In this document: positions 8,314-16,897 of the stretch, piece after piece
Position numbering within the stretch: the first letter of the stretch is position 1
Layout: each line of letters starts with the position of its first letter
From: Anaerobacillus isosaccharinicus
GTDB taxonomy: Bacteria; Bacillota; Bacilli; Bacillales; Anaerobacillaceae
Direction of reading: 5' to 3'
NCBI RefSeq assembly: GCF_001866075.3
Contig: NZ_CP063356.1
Coordinates: 2,718,164-2,782,163, forward strand
DNA length: 64,000 nt
Notes under the pieces: model-generated
The model's input: the letters and a program-made list of their open reading frames with translations, nothing else
Databases searched by the model: none
Told to the model about the DNA's origin: nothing
Made by a program: the position numbers and the translations under genes

Positions 8314-8416
8314 TGAATTATGAATTATGAATTGTGAATAACGCTCAATACTTCGAAGCAATTGCCCAAAAATAATTCTACATCCTACATTCTACATTTT
8401 ACACTCTACATTTTAA
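8314..8416. repeat. Heptad inverted repeat, copy 1
   Basis: Left arm: tandem 7-mers of the GAATTAT type (8314-8340). Core: CTTCGAAGC (8351-8359). Right arm: tandem 7-mers of the ATTCTAC type (about 8374-8416). It lies between convergent murC and the M29 peptidase gene and ends 2 nt from the latter's stop codon. The two arms use different 7-mer variants here, so they pair poorly. Confidence 0.75.
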
Positions 8417-8418
8417 AT

Positions 8419-9534
8419 TTATTTCAAGTTCTCTGGATTTAATCCTTGCAATGCATCAATCACAAATCGTCCGTCTTTGCGAATAAGGACATCGTCAAAG
8501 TACATTTCACCCCCGCCGTATTCTGGGCGTTGAATGTTAACAATATCCCAATGGATCGATGAATGGTTATCGTTAAAGGCATCATCGTAACATTGTCCAG
8601 GAGTAAAGTGGAAACTTCCATCAATTTTTTCGTCAAATAAAATGTCTTTCATCGGGTGTTGAATAAAAGGATTTACACCGATGGCAAATTCTCCGATGTA
8701 ACGAGCTCCTTCATCAGTGTCAAAAATTTTGTTTAAACGTTCAGAATCGTTTGCTGTTGCTTCAACTACTTGTCCATCTTTAAAAGTTAATTTAATATTT
8801 TCAAATGTAAAACCTTGGTAAGGTGATGGTGTGTTGTAAGTAATCGTCCCGTTTACAGAATTTTTCACAGGAGCTGTGTAGACTTCCCCATCAGGTATGT
8901 TTAGTTCACCTGCACATTTGACAGCAGGAATATCCTTAATTGAAAATGTTAGATCAGTTCCTTCTCCAGTTATGTGTACTTTGTCTGTTTTATTCATGAG
9001 GTCAACTAACGCATCCATTGCTTTATCCATCTTTCCATAGTCTAAGTTACAAACATCAAAGTAGAAATTTTCAAAAGCTTCCGTACTCATATTAGCGAGT
9101 TGGGCCATCGAAGCGCTTGGATAGCGAAGTACTACCCATTTAGTTTTAGGAACACGAATTTCTCTATGTACTTTAGTGCCTACCGTCTTTCCATGTAGTG
9201 TCATTTTTTCAGATGGAACATCGGATAATTCACTGATGTTATCACCAGCACGTAATCCAATGTATGCATCCATTTTTTTCATGACATTTGCTTCAAATTC
9301 AGCGATTAAGTTCATTTGTTCCTCATTAGCATTAAGAAGTAATGCTCGGTCAACTTCATGTTCTTTAAGCGAGACAAATGGATTACCACCAGCTTTGTAA
9401 GCTTCATCAACAAGGGCTTTTACAAGCTCTTTTTGAAGTCCGAAATTTTCGATAAGAACATTCTCACCTTTTTGTAATCTAAGAGAATAATTAATTAAGT
9501 TTTTTGCTAAAATTTGAATTCGTGGATCTCGCAT
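8419..9534 (-). CDS. M29-family metallo-aminopeptidase (AmpS/PepS-like)
   Basis: A 371-residue cytoplasmic aminopeptidase that removes N-terminal residues from peptides using a two-metal centre. M29 hallmarks are in the C-terminal half: GEFAIGVNP (metal-binding Glu), HPMKDILFDEKIDGSFHF, and NHSSIHWDIV with His and Asp ligands. The N-terminal domain (residues 1-140) has the usual GENVLIENFG start. Length matches the family (about 370-410). AGGAGG lies 10 nt upstream of the ATG. It is transcribed alone, convergent with murC and divergent from the ytxG stress cluster. Confidence 0.9.
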   Translation of the reverse strand: MRDPRIQILAKNLINYSLRLQKGENVLIENFGLQKELVKALVDEAYKAGGNPFVSLKEHEVDRALLLNANEEQMNLIAEFEANVMKKMDAYIGLRAGDNISELSDVPSEKMTLHGKTVGTKVHREIRVPKTKWVVLRYPSASMAQLANMSTEAFENFYFDVCNLDYGKMDKAMDALVDLMNKTDKVHITGEGTDLTFSIKDIPAVKCAGELNIPDGEVYTAPVKNSVNGTITYNTPSPYQGFTFENIKLTFKDGQVVEATANDSERLNKIFDTDEGARYIGEFAIGVNPFIQHPMKDILFDEKIDGSFHFTPGQCYDDAFNDNHSSIHWDIVNIQRPEYGGGEMYFDDVLIRKDGRFVIDALQGLNPENLK

Positions 9535-9712
9535 GCAATAATCCTCCTAATTATATGTATTTATTAATTCGAGCATAAAAATAGTTTAACCTTAATTCAT
9601 CCTTTTCGTCTAATTTAAGTTAATTTTTTTTCTGATATATTTAAAGGAATTGTGGATGCTTTGTAGAATAGGTAAAGAAATGCTAAAATAAAAGGAATTT
9701 CAGGTCCTATAA

Positions 9713-9738
9713 GTTTAATATTTCTTGGACAAGGGTAT
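9713..9738 (+). promoter_or_regulatory. SigB-type general-stress promoter of the ytxG cluster
   Basis: GTTTAA (9713-9718), a 14-nt spacer and GGGTAT (9733-9738) match the Bacillus SigB consensus (GTTTAA ... GGGWAW) in both boxes. The position, 47 nt before the ytxG start, fits. The B. subtilis ytxGHJ operon is known to be stress-induced through SigB, which supports the call. Confidence 0.75.
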
Positions 9739-9784
9739 TTAGAGAATTAAAGACCAATTTAATCTCATCAAGGAGGTGTGCACA

Positions 9785-10228
9785 ATGGAAATCATATTAT
9801 ATTTAAGTATTGCGCTTGTAGCGATTGCATTTACCGTTTTAGTTATTTATGTTGCTAAAACCTTAACTGCTGTTCAAAGAACGTTAAATAATGTTGCCAA
9901 TACAATGGAAGGCTTAAATAAGCAAATGGACGGGCTAACTAGAGAAACAACAGAACTACTACATAGAACTAATCAATTAGCTGATGATATTCAAGAAAAA
10001 TCAAAATCGTTAAATACAGTTTTCGACTCTGTCAAAGATCTTGGTGGTTCATTAAGTGGTTTAAATCAATCGATTCGTAAAGTGTCCAATTCTGTTGCCA
10101 AAACAACAGAAGAGCAAAGCGACACCATTGCCCAAACTGTTCAATGGGGTAATGTAATTATTGATTTATATACTAAGTGGAAAGCTAAAAAGGCTGCTGA
10201 GCAAAAAAAGACGGATCTAAATTGTTAA
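9785..10228 (+). CDS. ytxG: YtxG, DUF948 general stress protein
   Basis: A 147-residue membrane-anchored protein. Residues 3-24 form an N-terminal helix (ILYLSIALVAIAFTVLVIYVA). The rest is a long coiled-coil-like region with heptad-spaced Leu/Ile/Val (TLTAVQRTLNNVANTMEGLNKQ and on), typical of DUF948. The molecular role is unknown; in B. subtilis it belongs to the SigB general stress regulon. The ATG (9785) has AAGGAGGTG 6-7 nt upstream. The GTG nine bases earlier overlaps that site and is unlikely. It is the first gene of ytxG-ytxH-brxC, behind a SigB-like promoter. Confidence 0.88.
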   Translation: MEIILYLSIALVAIAFTVLVIYVAKTLTAVQRTLNNVANTMEGLNKQMDGLTRETTELLHRTNQLADDIQEKSKSLNTVFDSVKDLGGSLSGLNQSIRKVSNSVAKTTEEQSDTIAQTVQWGNVIIDLYTKWKAKKAAEQKKTDLNC

Positions 10229-10319
10229 TTAAGTAAAGATAGGTAATCTCCGTCGAAGAGTACATACACCATTTGCCTATTTTTGAATAAATAATATTGA
10301 ATAAGGGAGGAAGAAAACA

Positions 10320-10784
10320 ATGAGTAATGATAACAATATGAATACAAAAGATTTTTTAATAGGTGCATTAGTGGGGGGCTTAGTAGGTGCTGCATCGGCT
10401 TTACTGTTAGCACCTAAATCAGGTAAAGAGTTAAGAGAAGATTTAAACAATCAGGCATTAACGGCAAAAGAAAAAACGTCTGGGTTAACACAAACTGCTT
10501 TAGAAAAAGGGACTCAATATGCAAGTTTAGCGAAAGAGAAATCTTCAACAATTGCGAAAACTGTATCAGAGCAATCTTCCCATTTAGTAGGTCGTGTAAA
10601 AGAGTTAACTGAAAATGTAAGAAGAGATGTTGAGGAGTTAAGTCAATCTGCAGATGATCTTACAGCAGATTTTGAAGAAGCAGGGATTGAAATTGCTAAT
10701 ACAGTTAAAAAAGAAGTAGCTGAGCTTCATGATGCGGTAAAAGAGGAAGTTGCTAGTGAAGAAGCAGCTCCAACAAGAGCTTAA
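10320..10784 (+). CDS. ytxH: YtxH-like general stress protein
   Basis: A 154-residue protein with the YtxH (Gas-vesicle-like) signature: a Gly/Ala-rich N-terminal membrane segment (FLIGALVGGLVGAASALLLAP, residues 12-32) followed by KSGKELREDL. The remaining 110 residues are amphipathic helix rich in Ala, Glu, Lys and Ser (EKSSTIAKTVSEQSSHLVG, DVEELSQSADDLTADFEEA). GGGAGG precedes the ATG. It follows ytxG by 91 nt and probably shares its SigB-type promoter. A hairpin terminator after it would reduce readthrough into brxC. The exact function is not known. Confidence 0.88.
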   Translation: MSNDNNMNTKDFLIGALVGGLVGAASALLLAPKSGKELREDLNNQALTAKEKTSGLTQTALEKGTQYASLAKEKSSTIAKTVSEQSSHLVGRVKELTENVRRDVEELSQSADDLTADFEEAGIEIANTVKKEVAELHDAVKEEVASEEAAPTRA

Positions 10785-10827
10785 GATATTATCGTATTTT
10801 AAATATTTCTGCTAAAAGATAATAATC

Positions 10828-10860
10828 AGGCTATTCTATTTTATAGAGTAGTCTTTATTT
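10828..10860 (+). terminator. Intrinsic terminator between ytxH and brxC
   Basis: AGGCTATTCTA (10828-10838) pairs with TAGAGTAGTCT (11 bp with G-U pairs), followed by TTATTT. It may be leaky and set the ytxGH to brxC ratio. Confidence 0.6.
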
Positions 10861-10895
10861 ATGCAAATAATGATGAAAAAAAGGAGCTAATTATA

Positions 10896-11219
10896 ATGGC
10901 GCTAGAAAAATTATCAACTATTGAAGAACTTGATCAACTACTTCAAGAGAAGGATCGAGTGTTATTTCTAAAAAATAGTACGACATGTCCAGTCAGTCAT
11001 GAAGCTTTTCGTCAATATGAAGAGTTAGCAAATGAATTAGAAGAAACAATTTATTACTTAAATGTCCAGGAAGCGAGACCTTTTTCAAATCAAATTGCGG
11101 AACAATTTGCAGTAAAACACGAAAGCCCACAAGCGTTGCTTTTTAAAAATGGAAAAGTAACCTGGCATGATTCCCATTGGAAGATTACTTATAAAAACCT
11201 TAAAGCAATTTTAAATTAG
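10896..11219 (+). CDS. brxC: Monothiol bacilliredoxin BrxC (YtxJ)
   Basis: A 107-residue thioredoxin-fold protein that removes bacillithiol from proteins or acts in bacillithiol redox balance in the cytoplasm. The active site TTCPVSHEAF (Cys at about residue 31) is CxxS: the second cysteine is replaced by Ser, as in the YtxJ family. The fold continues with the FAVKHESPQALLF strand, with its cis-Pro, and the KITYKNLKAIL helix. AAAGGAG precedes the ATG. It is the last gene of the ytxG-ytxH-brxC stress cluster. Its stop codon touches a heptad inverted repeat. Confidence 0.88.
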   Translation: MALEKLSTIEELDQLLQEKDRVLFLKNSTTCPVSHEAFRQYEELANELEETIYYLNVQEARPFSNQIAEQFAVKHESPQALLFKNGKVTWHDSHWKITYKNLKAILN

Positions 11220-11304
11220 AAATTATGAATTATGAATTTTTTAGTAATGCTTCGAAGCAAAACCTTAAGAACATTAATAATTCATAATTAACAATTCATA
11301 ATTA
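11220..11304. repeat. Heptad inverted repeat, copy 2
   Basis: The left arm has GAATTAT-type 7-mers starting right after the brxC stop codon. The core is GCTTCGAAGC (11249-11258). The right arm has two AATTCATAATTA units. It runs directly into the bidirectional terminator shared with the convergent FtsA-like gene. Confidence 0.75.
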
Positions 11305-11333
11305 AAAAAGCTAGGACTATGTCCTAGCTTTTT
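11304..11333. terminator. Bidirectional terminator overlapping a stop codon
   Basis: AAAAAAGCTAGGAC (11304-11317), TAT, and GTCCTAGCTTTTT (11321-11333) form a hairpin with T runs on both strands. On the minus strand the stem contains the last codons and TAG stop of the FtsA-like gene (stop at 11317-11319). Confidence 0.85.
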
Positions 11334-13473
11334 CCATCCATTTTATATCTAGATGATCACCAGTATGAATTGGTGTTGAGAAAGTGGCGTTCATATCATT
11401 TCGTAAGATCGTTATTGTCTTGTTTTCTTGGGCAGTGAAGTTAAACTCTACAAAGCGGAAAATATCCTGGAAAATAAAAGGATCTTTTTGTTTCATCGTA
11501 GCAGTTAGGTTGTCACCTTGACGAATATAACTTTTCTCATTTAACGGTTCCTCGCCTCGTTTTACCTCTACTAGTGGTTTTGATACTTGAACAGGGTTTC
11601 CATTAAAATAAACGGTTATTTCATGAACAATTGGTATGCCTTCGTGAATAAGAAGCTTTTCAACGGTAAATTGTTGATCTACGAGGCCGTTAATCGTAAT
11701 AACATCCCCGTTTTGCACAATTGAATTAGCTTTTGCAGGAAGGCCATTTTTAATAATTGCATCCTCATTTAAGATCGATATTTTCTTGCTATTTAATGTT
11801 ACAACAAATGGTTTTAAGCCCTGGATAATATCATAAAGCTCTAACATTTTTAGTACAGCTTCAATTGAGTTTGAAGTCTCAATGATCAACTCATCGCGAT
11901 CTTCAATCGTTTCCTTTAACGAGACCGACTTTCCATTTTTAATGATAGAAGCTTTTAATGTGTAACTTTTCCCATTAATGGTTACTGATTTTGTAGGTAA
12001 ATCTTCGATGACATCACCGACAGTTGCTTCAGCACATCTCCCATTAGCGCCACTTTGGACAAAGATTGTATCTCCATCACTTAACGGCATATCTAATGAG
12101 CAAATATGTCCATTTTTCTCCAGTATCGGTGGCTCACCATGCTCACCTGGGATAGAGATGAGGCGGTCATTTACTTTCACCATAATGGCCATTCCTGGCT
12201 TACCATAAAGCTTTGAAAGCTCAATTCCTGCAGCGAGCAATCCATCACCAACTGTTAGTTGTTTAATGTCAAACAATCGAATGGTTTGATCATTTACTTT
12301 TACACTTACGTATTCTACAGGGCTTTCTTTAGCTGCAATGGCAATACCAATTGGCGTAACGAGCTCAGGGCCTGCTTTTATGCTATCAGGAATTGTTAAA
12401 GACTTAATCGCATCAATGCCTCTAATAGCGACTCTATTTTCAGGCAACTGCAAAGAGTTTGCGATAACTTTTGCTAAATTTGGAGTCATTGAACCACCAC
12501 CGACTAACATAACTGCTTTTGGTGGTTTTTTATTTAGATTTAAAATTTCAGTTGTAATATGATAGGCAAGGTTTTCAATTGCCTTAGAAATAGGCTCGAT
12601 TATTTCTTCTCGGGAATGGGTTGTCTCAAACCCCAAAATATCTGTCAGTATCACTTCATCTTGTGTAGATAGTTGTCTTTTCACGATTTCAGCTTCTGGG
12701 AAATCAAGTAAAAAGTGATCACTAATTGCTTCAGTAATCTCATCTCCAGCAACTGGGACCATTCCATATGCAGTGACAGTACCTAAATCAGTGATCGCTA
12801 TATCTGAAGTCCCTGCGCCAATATCTACAAGAGCTACATTTAATCGTCTCATTGTTGGTGGGATTAAAACATTTATTGCTGCAATCGGCTCTAGCGTTAA
12901 TGCTTCAAGTTCAAGCCCAGCACGGTTTAATGCGGCGAGTAATGATTCCACGACGACTTTTGGCAAAAATGTTGCAATAACTTCAACGGCAGCAACGTAA
13001 CCACTCTGATCAACTAGACTACCAATTTCTTCACCATCAAGTTGATAGGACAAGACTGAATAGCCAACACAGTAGTAATTAATACTTTTTTGTCCTTCAT
13101 GTTCCTGAGCAATCTCATATTGCGCTTTTTGAACTGCACTTAACTCTAAATGTAATATATCTTGATGTTCGAAAATTGGCTTTTTTGCAATATCTACTTC
13201 CATTTTAGCTCGTGTCGTTTTTAATGAACGTCCTGCTGCAGCGACACATACTTTATGTAAGGGGCCATGTTTTACTTCTAATTTTTGTTTAATAGAAGTA
13301 ATGACTTTTGTAACAGCCATAACGTTATGAATCTGACCGTCCACCATCGAACGTTCTTCGTGTTCTTGAATCTCCATATCAAGAATTTCATAGTTTGTCC
13401 CATTGTTTTTTAAGAGAAGACCAACAACTGAACGTGTTCCGATATCTAATCCGAAAATTGGTGATTGTTCCAT
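11317..13473 (-). CDS. Long FtsA/PilM-like ATPase with repeated C-terminal domain
   Basis: A 718-residue protein of the actin/Hsp70 ATPase fold with an FtsA-type SHS2 insertion. The phosphate-1 loop is FGLDIGTRSVVGLLL (residues 8-22); phosphate-2 is VALVDIGAGTSDIAI (near 215-230); the adenosine motif is AVMLVGGGSMTPNLAKVIA (near 320-340). It is not the canonical ftsA, which is about 420-440 aa and sits next to ftsZ. Residues about 400-718 form an extra region with five similar units ending in [G/R]D-x-[I/L] (near 466, 526, 588, 652 and 705). A role in envelope or division processes is inferred only. AAGAAGGTG precedes the ATG. It is transcribed alone, convergent with brxC and divergent from aroA. 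Confidence 0.75.
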   Translation of the reverse strand: MEQSPIFGLDIGTRSVVGLLLKNNGTNYEILDMEIQEHEERSMVDGQIHNVMAVTKVITSIKQKLEVKHGPLHKVCVAAAGRSLKTTRAKMEVDIAKKPIFEHQDILHLELSAVQKAQYEIAQEHEGQKSINYYCVGYSVLSYQLDGEEIGSLVDQSGYVAAVEVIATFLPKVVVESLLAALNRAGLELEALTLEPIAAINVLIPPTMRRLNVALVDIGAGTSDIAITDLGTVTAYGMVPVAGDEITEAISDHFLLDFPEAEIVKRQLSTQDEVILTDILGFETTHSREEIIEPISKAIENLAYHITTEILNLNKKPPKAVMLVGGGSMTPNLAKVIANSLQLPENRVAIRGIDAIKSLTIPDSIKAGPELVTPIGIAIAAKESPVEYVSVKVNDQTIRLFDIKQLTVGDGLLAAGIELSKLYGKPGMAIMVKVNDRLISIPGEHGEPPILEKNGHICSLDMPLSDGDTIFVQSGANGRCAEATVGDVIEDLPTKSVTINGKSYTLKASIIKNGKSVSLKETIEDRDELIIETSNSIEAVLKMLELYDIIQGLKPFVVTLNSKKISILNEDAIIKNGLPAKANSIVQNGDVITINGLVDQQFTVEKLLIHEGIPIVHEITVYFNGNPVQVSKPLVEVKRGEEPLNEKSYIRQGDNLTATMKQKDPFIFQDIFRFVEFNFTAQENKTITILRNDMNATFSTPIHTGDHLDIKWMEKART

Positions 13474-13609
13474 TTTACACCTTCTTTACAGGTAGGATTT
13501 ATACTTTTTACTAAAACTTAGCTGGCATTAAATTTTGACAAAGATCCGTTTTTCAGTATTTAAAAACACTTTAGCGCTTAAAAGCGTTTAATTAATAAAG
13601 AAAAAAATC

Positions 13610-13638
13610 GTGACAAGTATTGCTTAATCGTTTATAAT
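13610..13638 (+). promoter_or_regulatory. Candidate SigA promoter of aroA
   Basis: GTGACA (13610-13615), a 17-nt spacer and a perfect TATAAT (13633-13638), about 70 nt upstream of the aroA start. Confidence 0.6.
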
Positions 13639-13710
13639 AATCCCTAACTTATTAGAAATGTATCATATTTTGAGAAAATTTTAAATAACTAAACGAGGAG
13701 TGGAGTAAGA

Positions 13711-14787
13711 ATGGGTAATGAACAGTTAGAAGAGCTGAGAAGTAAACTAGATGAGGTAAACCTAAAGTTGTTAGATACGATAAATGAAAGAGCAAAGTTA
13801 GTTCAGGATATCGGTAGAGTAAAGAATGCCCAAGGTGTTAACCGTTTTGATCCAGTCCGGGAAAGAAAAATGCTAGATTTGATTGCTGCAAACAATGAAG
13901 GCCCATTCGAGACTTCGACATTACAGCACTTATTTAAACAAATATTTAAAGCTGGTTTAGAGTTACAGGAAGATGATAACCGCAAAGTTCTTTTAGTATC
14001 TCGAAAAAAACATCCTGAAGATACAATCGTAAACATTAAAGGTGAGACAATAGGAGATGGCAAGCAACGTTTAATTGCTGGTCCATGTTCAGTAGAAAGC
14101 TATGAGCAAGTTGCTAGTGTTGCAAAAGTGTTAAAAGAGCAAGGCCTTAAATTATTACGTGGTGGTGCGTTCAAGCCAAGAACTTCTCCATATGATTTCC
14201 AAGGACTTGGACTTGAAGGGCTTCAAATTTTAAAACGAGTTGCTGATGAGTTCGATATGGCTGTTATTAGTGAGATTGTGGATCCAAGGGATATTGAAAC
14301 TGCAGTAGAATATATCGATGTCATTCAAATTGGTGCTAGAAACATGCAAAACTTTGAATTACTTAAAGCGGCAGGTTCAGTGAATAAACCTGTATTATTA
14401 AAGCGTGGTTTGTCTGCTACAATCGAAGAGTTCATTAACGCAGCTGAGTACATTATTTCTAAAGGAAACGGAAATATCATTTTATGTGAGCGTGGAATTC
14501 GTACGTACGAAAAAGCAACACGTAACACACTTGATATTTCAGCAGTCCCAATTTTAAAACAAGAAACACACTTACCAGTTGTTGTTGATGTCACACACTC
14601 TACTGGTAGAAGAGATTTACTTCTTCCTACCGCTAAAGCGGCTTTAGCGATTGGTGCGGATGCTGTCATGACAGAAGTCCATCCTGACCCAGCAGTAGCT
14701 CTATCAGATTCGGCCCAGCAAATGGATTTCGAACAATTTGCCAAATTCATGGGCGATCTTCGTGAATCAGGACTTTACAAACTCTAA
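13711..14787 (+). CDS. aroA: Bifunctional chorismate mutase / DAHP synthase AroA
   Basis: A 358-residue fusion, the Bacillus type. Residues 1-85 are an AroQ chorismate mutase ([32 protein letters not shown]), which here serves as the feedback sensor. Residues 95-358 are the KDPG-fold DAHP synthase, which joins PEP and erythrose-4-phosphate as the first shikimate step. Motifs include [66 protein letters not shown] and [12 protein letters not shown] (metal and PEP ligands). Length equals that of B. subtilis AroA. GAGGAGTGGAG precedes the ATG. It is the gene just upstream of the lipoprotein-ccpA segment. Confidence 0.97.
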   Translation: MGNEQLEELRSKLDEVNLKLLDTINERAKLVQDIGRVKNAQGVNRFDPVRERKMLDLIAANNEGPFETSTLQHLFKQIFKAGLELQEDDNRKVLLVSRKKHPEDTIVNIKGETIGDGKQRLIAGPCSVESYEQVASVAKVLKEQGLKLLRGGAFKPRTSPYDFQGLGLEGLQILKRVADEFDMAVISEIVDPRDIETAVEYIDVIQIGARNMQNFELLKAAGSVNKPVLLKRGLSATIEEFINAAEYIISKGNGNIILCERGIRTYEKATRNTLDISAVPILKQETHLPVVVDVTHSTGRRDLLLPTAKAALAIGADAVMTEVHPDPAVALSDSAQQMDFEQFAKFMGDLRESGLYKL

Positions 14788-14800
14788 TAACCTTTCGAGG

Positions 14801-14829
14801 CCTTCTACAGAGATGTGGGAGGCTTCTCT
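14801..14829 (+). terminator. Weak hairpin after aroA
   Basis: GCCTTCTAC and GTGGGAGGC can pair (9 bp with G-U pairs) around AGAGAT. The following sequence has only a short T-rich stretch, so this is a weak terminator at best. Confidence 0.35.
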
Positions 14830-14931
14830 AATGTAAAATGTATGATTTAAAATGTAGAATTTTTTTTAAGATCCTAGCTTCGAAGTAGAACAAATTGAAT
14901 TTTACATTCTACATTCTGCATTCTACATTCA
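14829..14931. repeat. Heptad inverted repeat, copy 3
   Basis: The left arm has AATGTAA/AATGTAT/AATGTAG units (14829-14860). The core is AGCTTCGAAG (14876-14885). The right arm has ATTCTAC/ATTCTGC units (about 14898-14931). It lies between aroA and the lipoprotein gene, which point the same way. Confidence 0.8.
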
Positions 14932-14994
14932 AAAAAGTATAGTTCTCATATGCACGAGATATCCTAACAAAAAATGGGTTAGGAGTTGGAAATA

Positions 14995-15555
14995 GTGAAG
15001 GGAAAAATTGCAATCGTTTTATTTATAATACTATTATTTAGTGGCTGTAATCGTGGAAATATTCAGGGACAAATAGACACGCCACTAGAGTATTCTCAGT
15101 ATACGGTACCAGTTGTGAATGAATTTGAATATGAACAGCTATTAGCATTTTTGTATGAAGCTGAGATTATGATGCGAAAGCCAATTGAGGAAGCGACGAT
15201 AAATGATGAAGGTGTTAAAGTTTTTTCACCACCAATTATTACGAAGGATGACTTATTTCATTACTATCAAACCTATTTATCGAACGAGTTAGCAGAAACA
15301 ATGGCAAGAAAAATCAGTGATTTAAGCCTAAGTAAGGATTACGAATTTCTAGCTGTATCAAATACGGATATAGATTGGTTTAGTATCCATGATGCAAACC
15401 CTGAAACAATTAAAGTTATCCAACATACGACGGTCCAAAGTGTTGTTGAAATGGATTTGAAGACAGACCCTAATACAAGAATTCAATATACAATAATGAA
15501 AAATCGGCTAGGTGAGGATCCGAAAATTGTTCAAAAAACCGTTCTCTATAATTAA
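14995..15555 (+). CDS. Putative lipoprotein, unknown function
   Basis: A 186-residue predicted lipoprotein. Residues 1-18 form a lipoprotein signal (MKGKIAIVLFIILLFSGC) with lipobox LFSGC and the modified Cys at residue 18. The mature part is polar, with no motif I recognise. It includes EYEQLLAFLYEAEIMMRKP and VVEMDLKTDPNTRIQYTIM, which could be two alpha/beta modules. GTG (14995) is preferred: AGGAG lies 9-10 nt upstream. The in-frame TTG at 14986 is inside that spacing. It precedes ccpA by about 300 nt and is probably a separate unit. Confidence 0.65.
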   Translation: MKGKIAIVLFIILLFSGCNRGNIQGQIDTPLEYSQYTVPVVNEFEYEQLLAFLYEAEIMMRKPIEEATINDEGVKVFSPPIITKDDLFHYYQTYLSNELAETMARKISDLSLSKDYEFLAVSNTDIDWFSIHDANPETIKVIQHTTVQSVVEMDLKTDPNTRIQYTIMKNRLGEDPKIVQKTVLYN

Positions 15556-15857
15556 ACAACAGGGGTGCGAATCAGAAAGCGAATTTCTATTCAAGTTTAA
15601 GTTTTAGTGATTGGAAAAAAAAGAAATAAAATAGGGAATAAATTCACTACCATTTTTTTATGTCGTTTAGTGTACAATGTCAATATAACTATTTAGGAGA
15701 AAAAGAACAGCAAAAAGAATAATTAACTATAAATTTGTTTGTTTCTTGTCGATATAAGTAAAGTAAAGTCATTGAAGACCTCCTAAATGTGTCGTATGAT
15801 AGGATTAAAATTCATGAAAATATGAAAATAAAAGGGTATAAGTAGGAGGCCTTCAAC
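15556..15857 (+). promoter_or_regulatory. ccpA upstream region with SigA promoter
   Basis: A gap of 302 nt with no gene. TTGAAG (15772-15777), a 17-nt spacer and TATGAT (15795-15800) make a good SigA promoter 58 nt before the ccpA start. Further up, AGAAAGCGAATTTCT is a short inverted repeat that loosely recalls a cre site, but its spacing does not fit well. Nothing else is visible. Confidence 0.55.
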
Positions 15858-16856
15858 GTGAATACAACAATTTACGATGTAGCAAGAGAAGCTGGAGTAT
15901 CAATGGCAACAGTTTCCCGCGTAGTTAACGGGAACCCAAATGTTAAGCCAACAACTAGAAAAAAGGTATTAGAAGCGATTGAAAAACTAGGTTATCGGCC
16001 TAATGCGGTTGCTCGCGGATTGGCTAGCAAACGTACCACAACTGTTGGTGTCATTATTCCCGATATCTCGAGTATTTTTTTCGCGGAATTAGCAAGGGGT
16101 ATTGAAGATATTGCAACAATGTATAAATACAACATTATCTTGTGTAACTCAGATCAAAATAAGGATAAAGAGATTCACCTTATCAATACGTTATTGGAGA
16201 AACAAGTAGACGGTATTGTCTTTATGGGAGGACAAATTACCGAAGATCATGTCGAAGAATTTAAGCGTTCACCAGTTCCAATTGTACTATCGGCAACAAT
16301 TGATCAGGAAAAGGAATTTCCTTCAGTGAATATTAACTATGAAGAAGCAGCTTATGACGCTGTTAAATTTCTAATTGATAATGGTCACACAAAAATTGGA
16401 ATGTTGACAGGATCCCTAGAAGACCCTGTTAATGGTTACCAAAAATACGCTGGCTTTAGAAAAGCAATTGAAGAAGCTGCTATTTCTTTCAAAGATGATT
16501 ATGTTGTTATTGGTGACTATACCTATGATTCTGGAATTGAAGCTATGGAAAAGTTTCTAGAACTAAATGAGCGGCCAACCGCAATTTTTGCTGGCACTGA
16601 TGAAATGGCTTTAGGTATTATTCATGGGGCTCAAGACCGAGGGTTAAATGTTCCTGAAGATCTTGAGGTAATTGGATTTGATAACACTAGGTTAGCCGCA
16701 ATGGTACGTCCAACCTTAACTTCTGTCGTCCAACCAATGTATGATATTGGGGCTGTTTCAATGAGATTATTAACTAAATATATGAATAAAGAAGAAGTAT
16801 CTGATGGAGTCGTATTACTTCCACATCGAATTGAGTTTAGAAATTCAACAAAATAA
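15858..16856 (+). CDS. ccpA: Catabolite control protein A
   Basis: A 332-residue LacI/GalR-family regulator that, with HPr-Ser-P, binds cre sites and governs carbon catabolite control. The helix-turn-helix is [24 protein letters not shown], followed by the hinge [14 protein letters not shown] and a periplasmic-binding-like effector domain ([60 protein letters not shown]). These are diagnostic of CcpA, and motPS downstream matches Bacillus gene order. Start is GTG with AGGAGG 8 nt upstream. Likely targets nearby are acsA, acuABC and ackA, although I could not find a convincing cre at them. Confidence 0.97.
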   Translation: MNTTIYDVAREAGVSMATVSRVVNGNPNVKPTTRKKVLEAIEKLGYRPNAVARGLASKRTTTVGVIIPDISSIFFAELARGIEDIATMYKYNIILCNSDQNKDKEIHLINTLLEKQVDGIVFMGGQITEDHVEEFKRSPVPIVLSATIDQEKEFPSVNINYEEAAYDAVKFLIDNGHTKIGMLTGSLEDPVNGYQKYAGFRKAIEEAAISFKDDYVVIGDYTYDSGIEAMEKFLELNERPTAIFAGTDEMALGIIHGAQDRGLNVPEDLEVIGFDNTRLAAMVRPTLTSVVQPMYDIGAVSMRLLTKYMNKEEVSDGVVLLPHRIEFRNSTK

Positions 16857-16897
16857 AATAAAAAGAGAAGCAGTGGAATGCAGTTAGGGAGAGGGTT

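Noticed and set aside
8314-8416. Tandem short repeats considered as a CRISPR array
   Set aside because: The unit is 7 bp without spacers, the arms are inverted, and no cas gene is present in the window.
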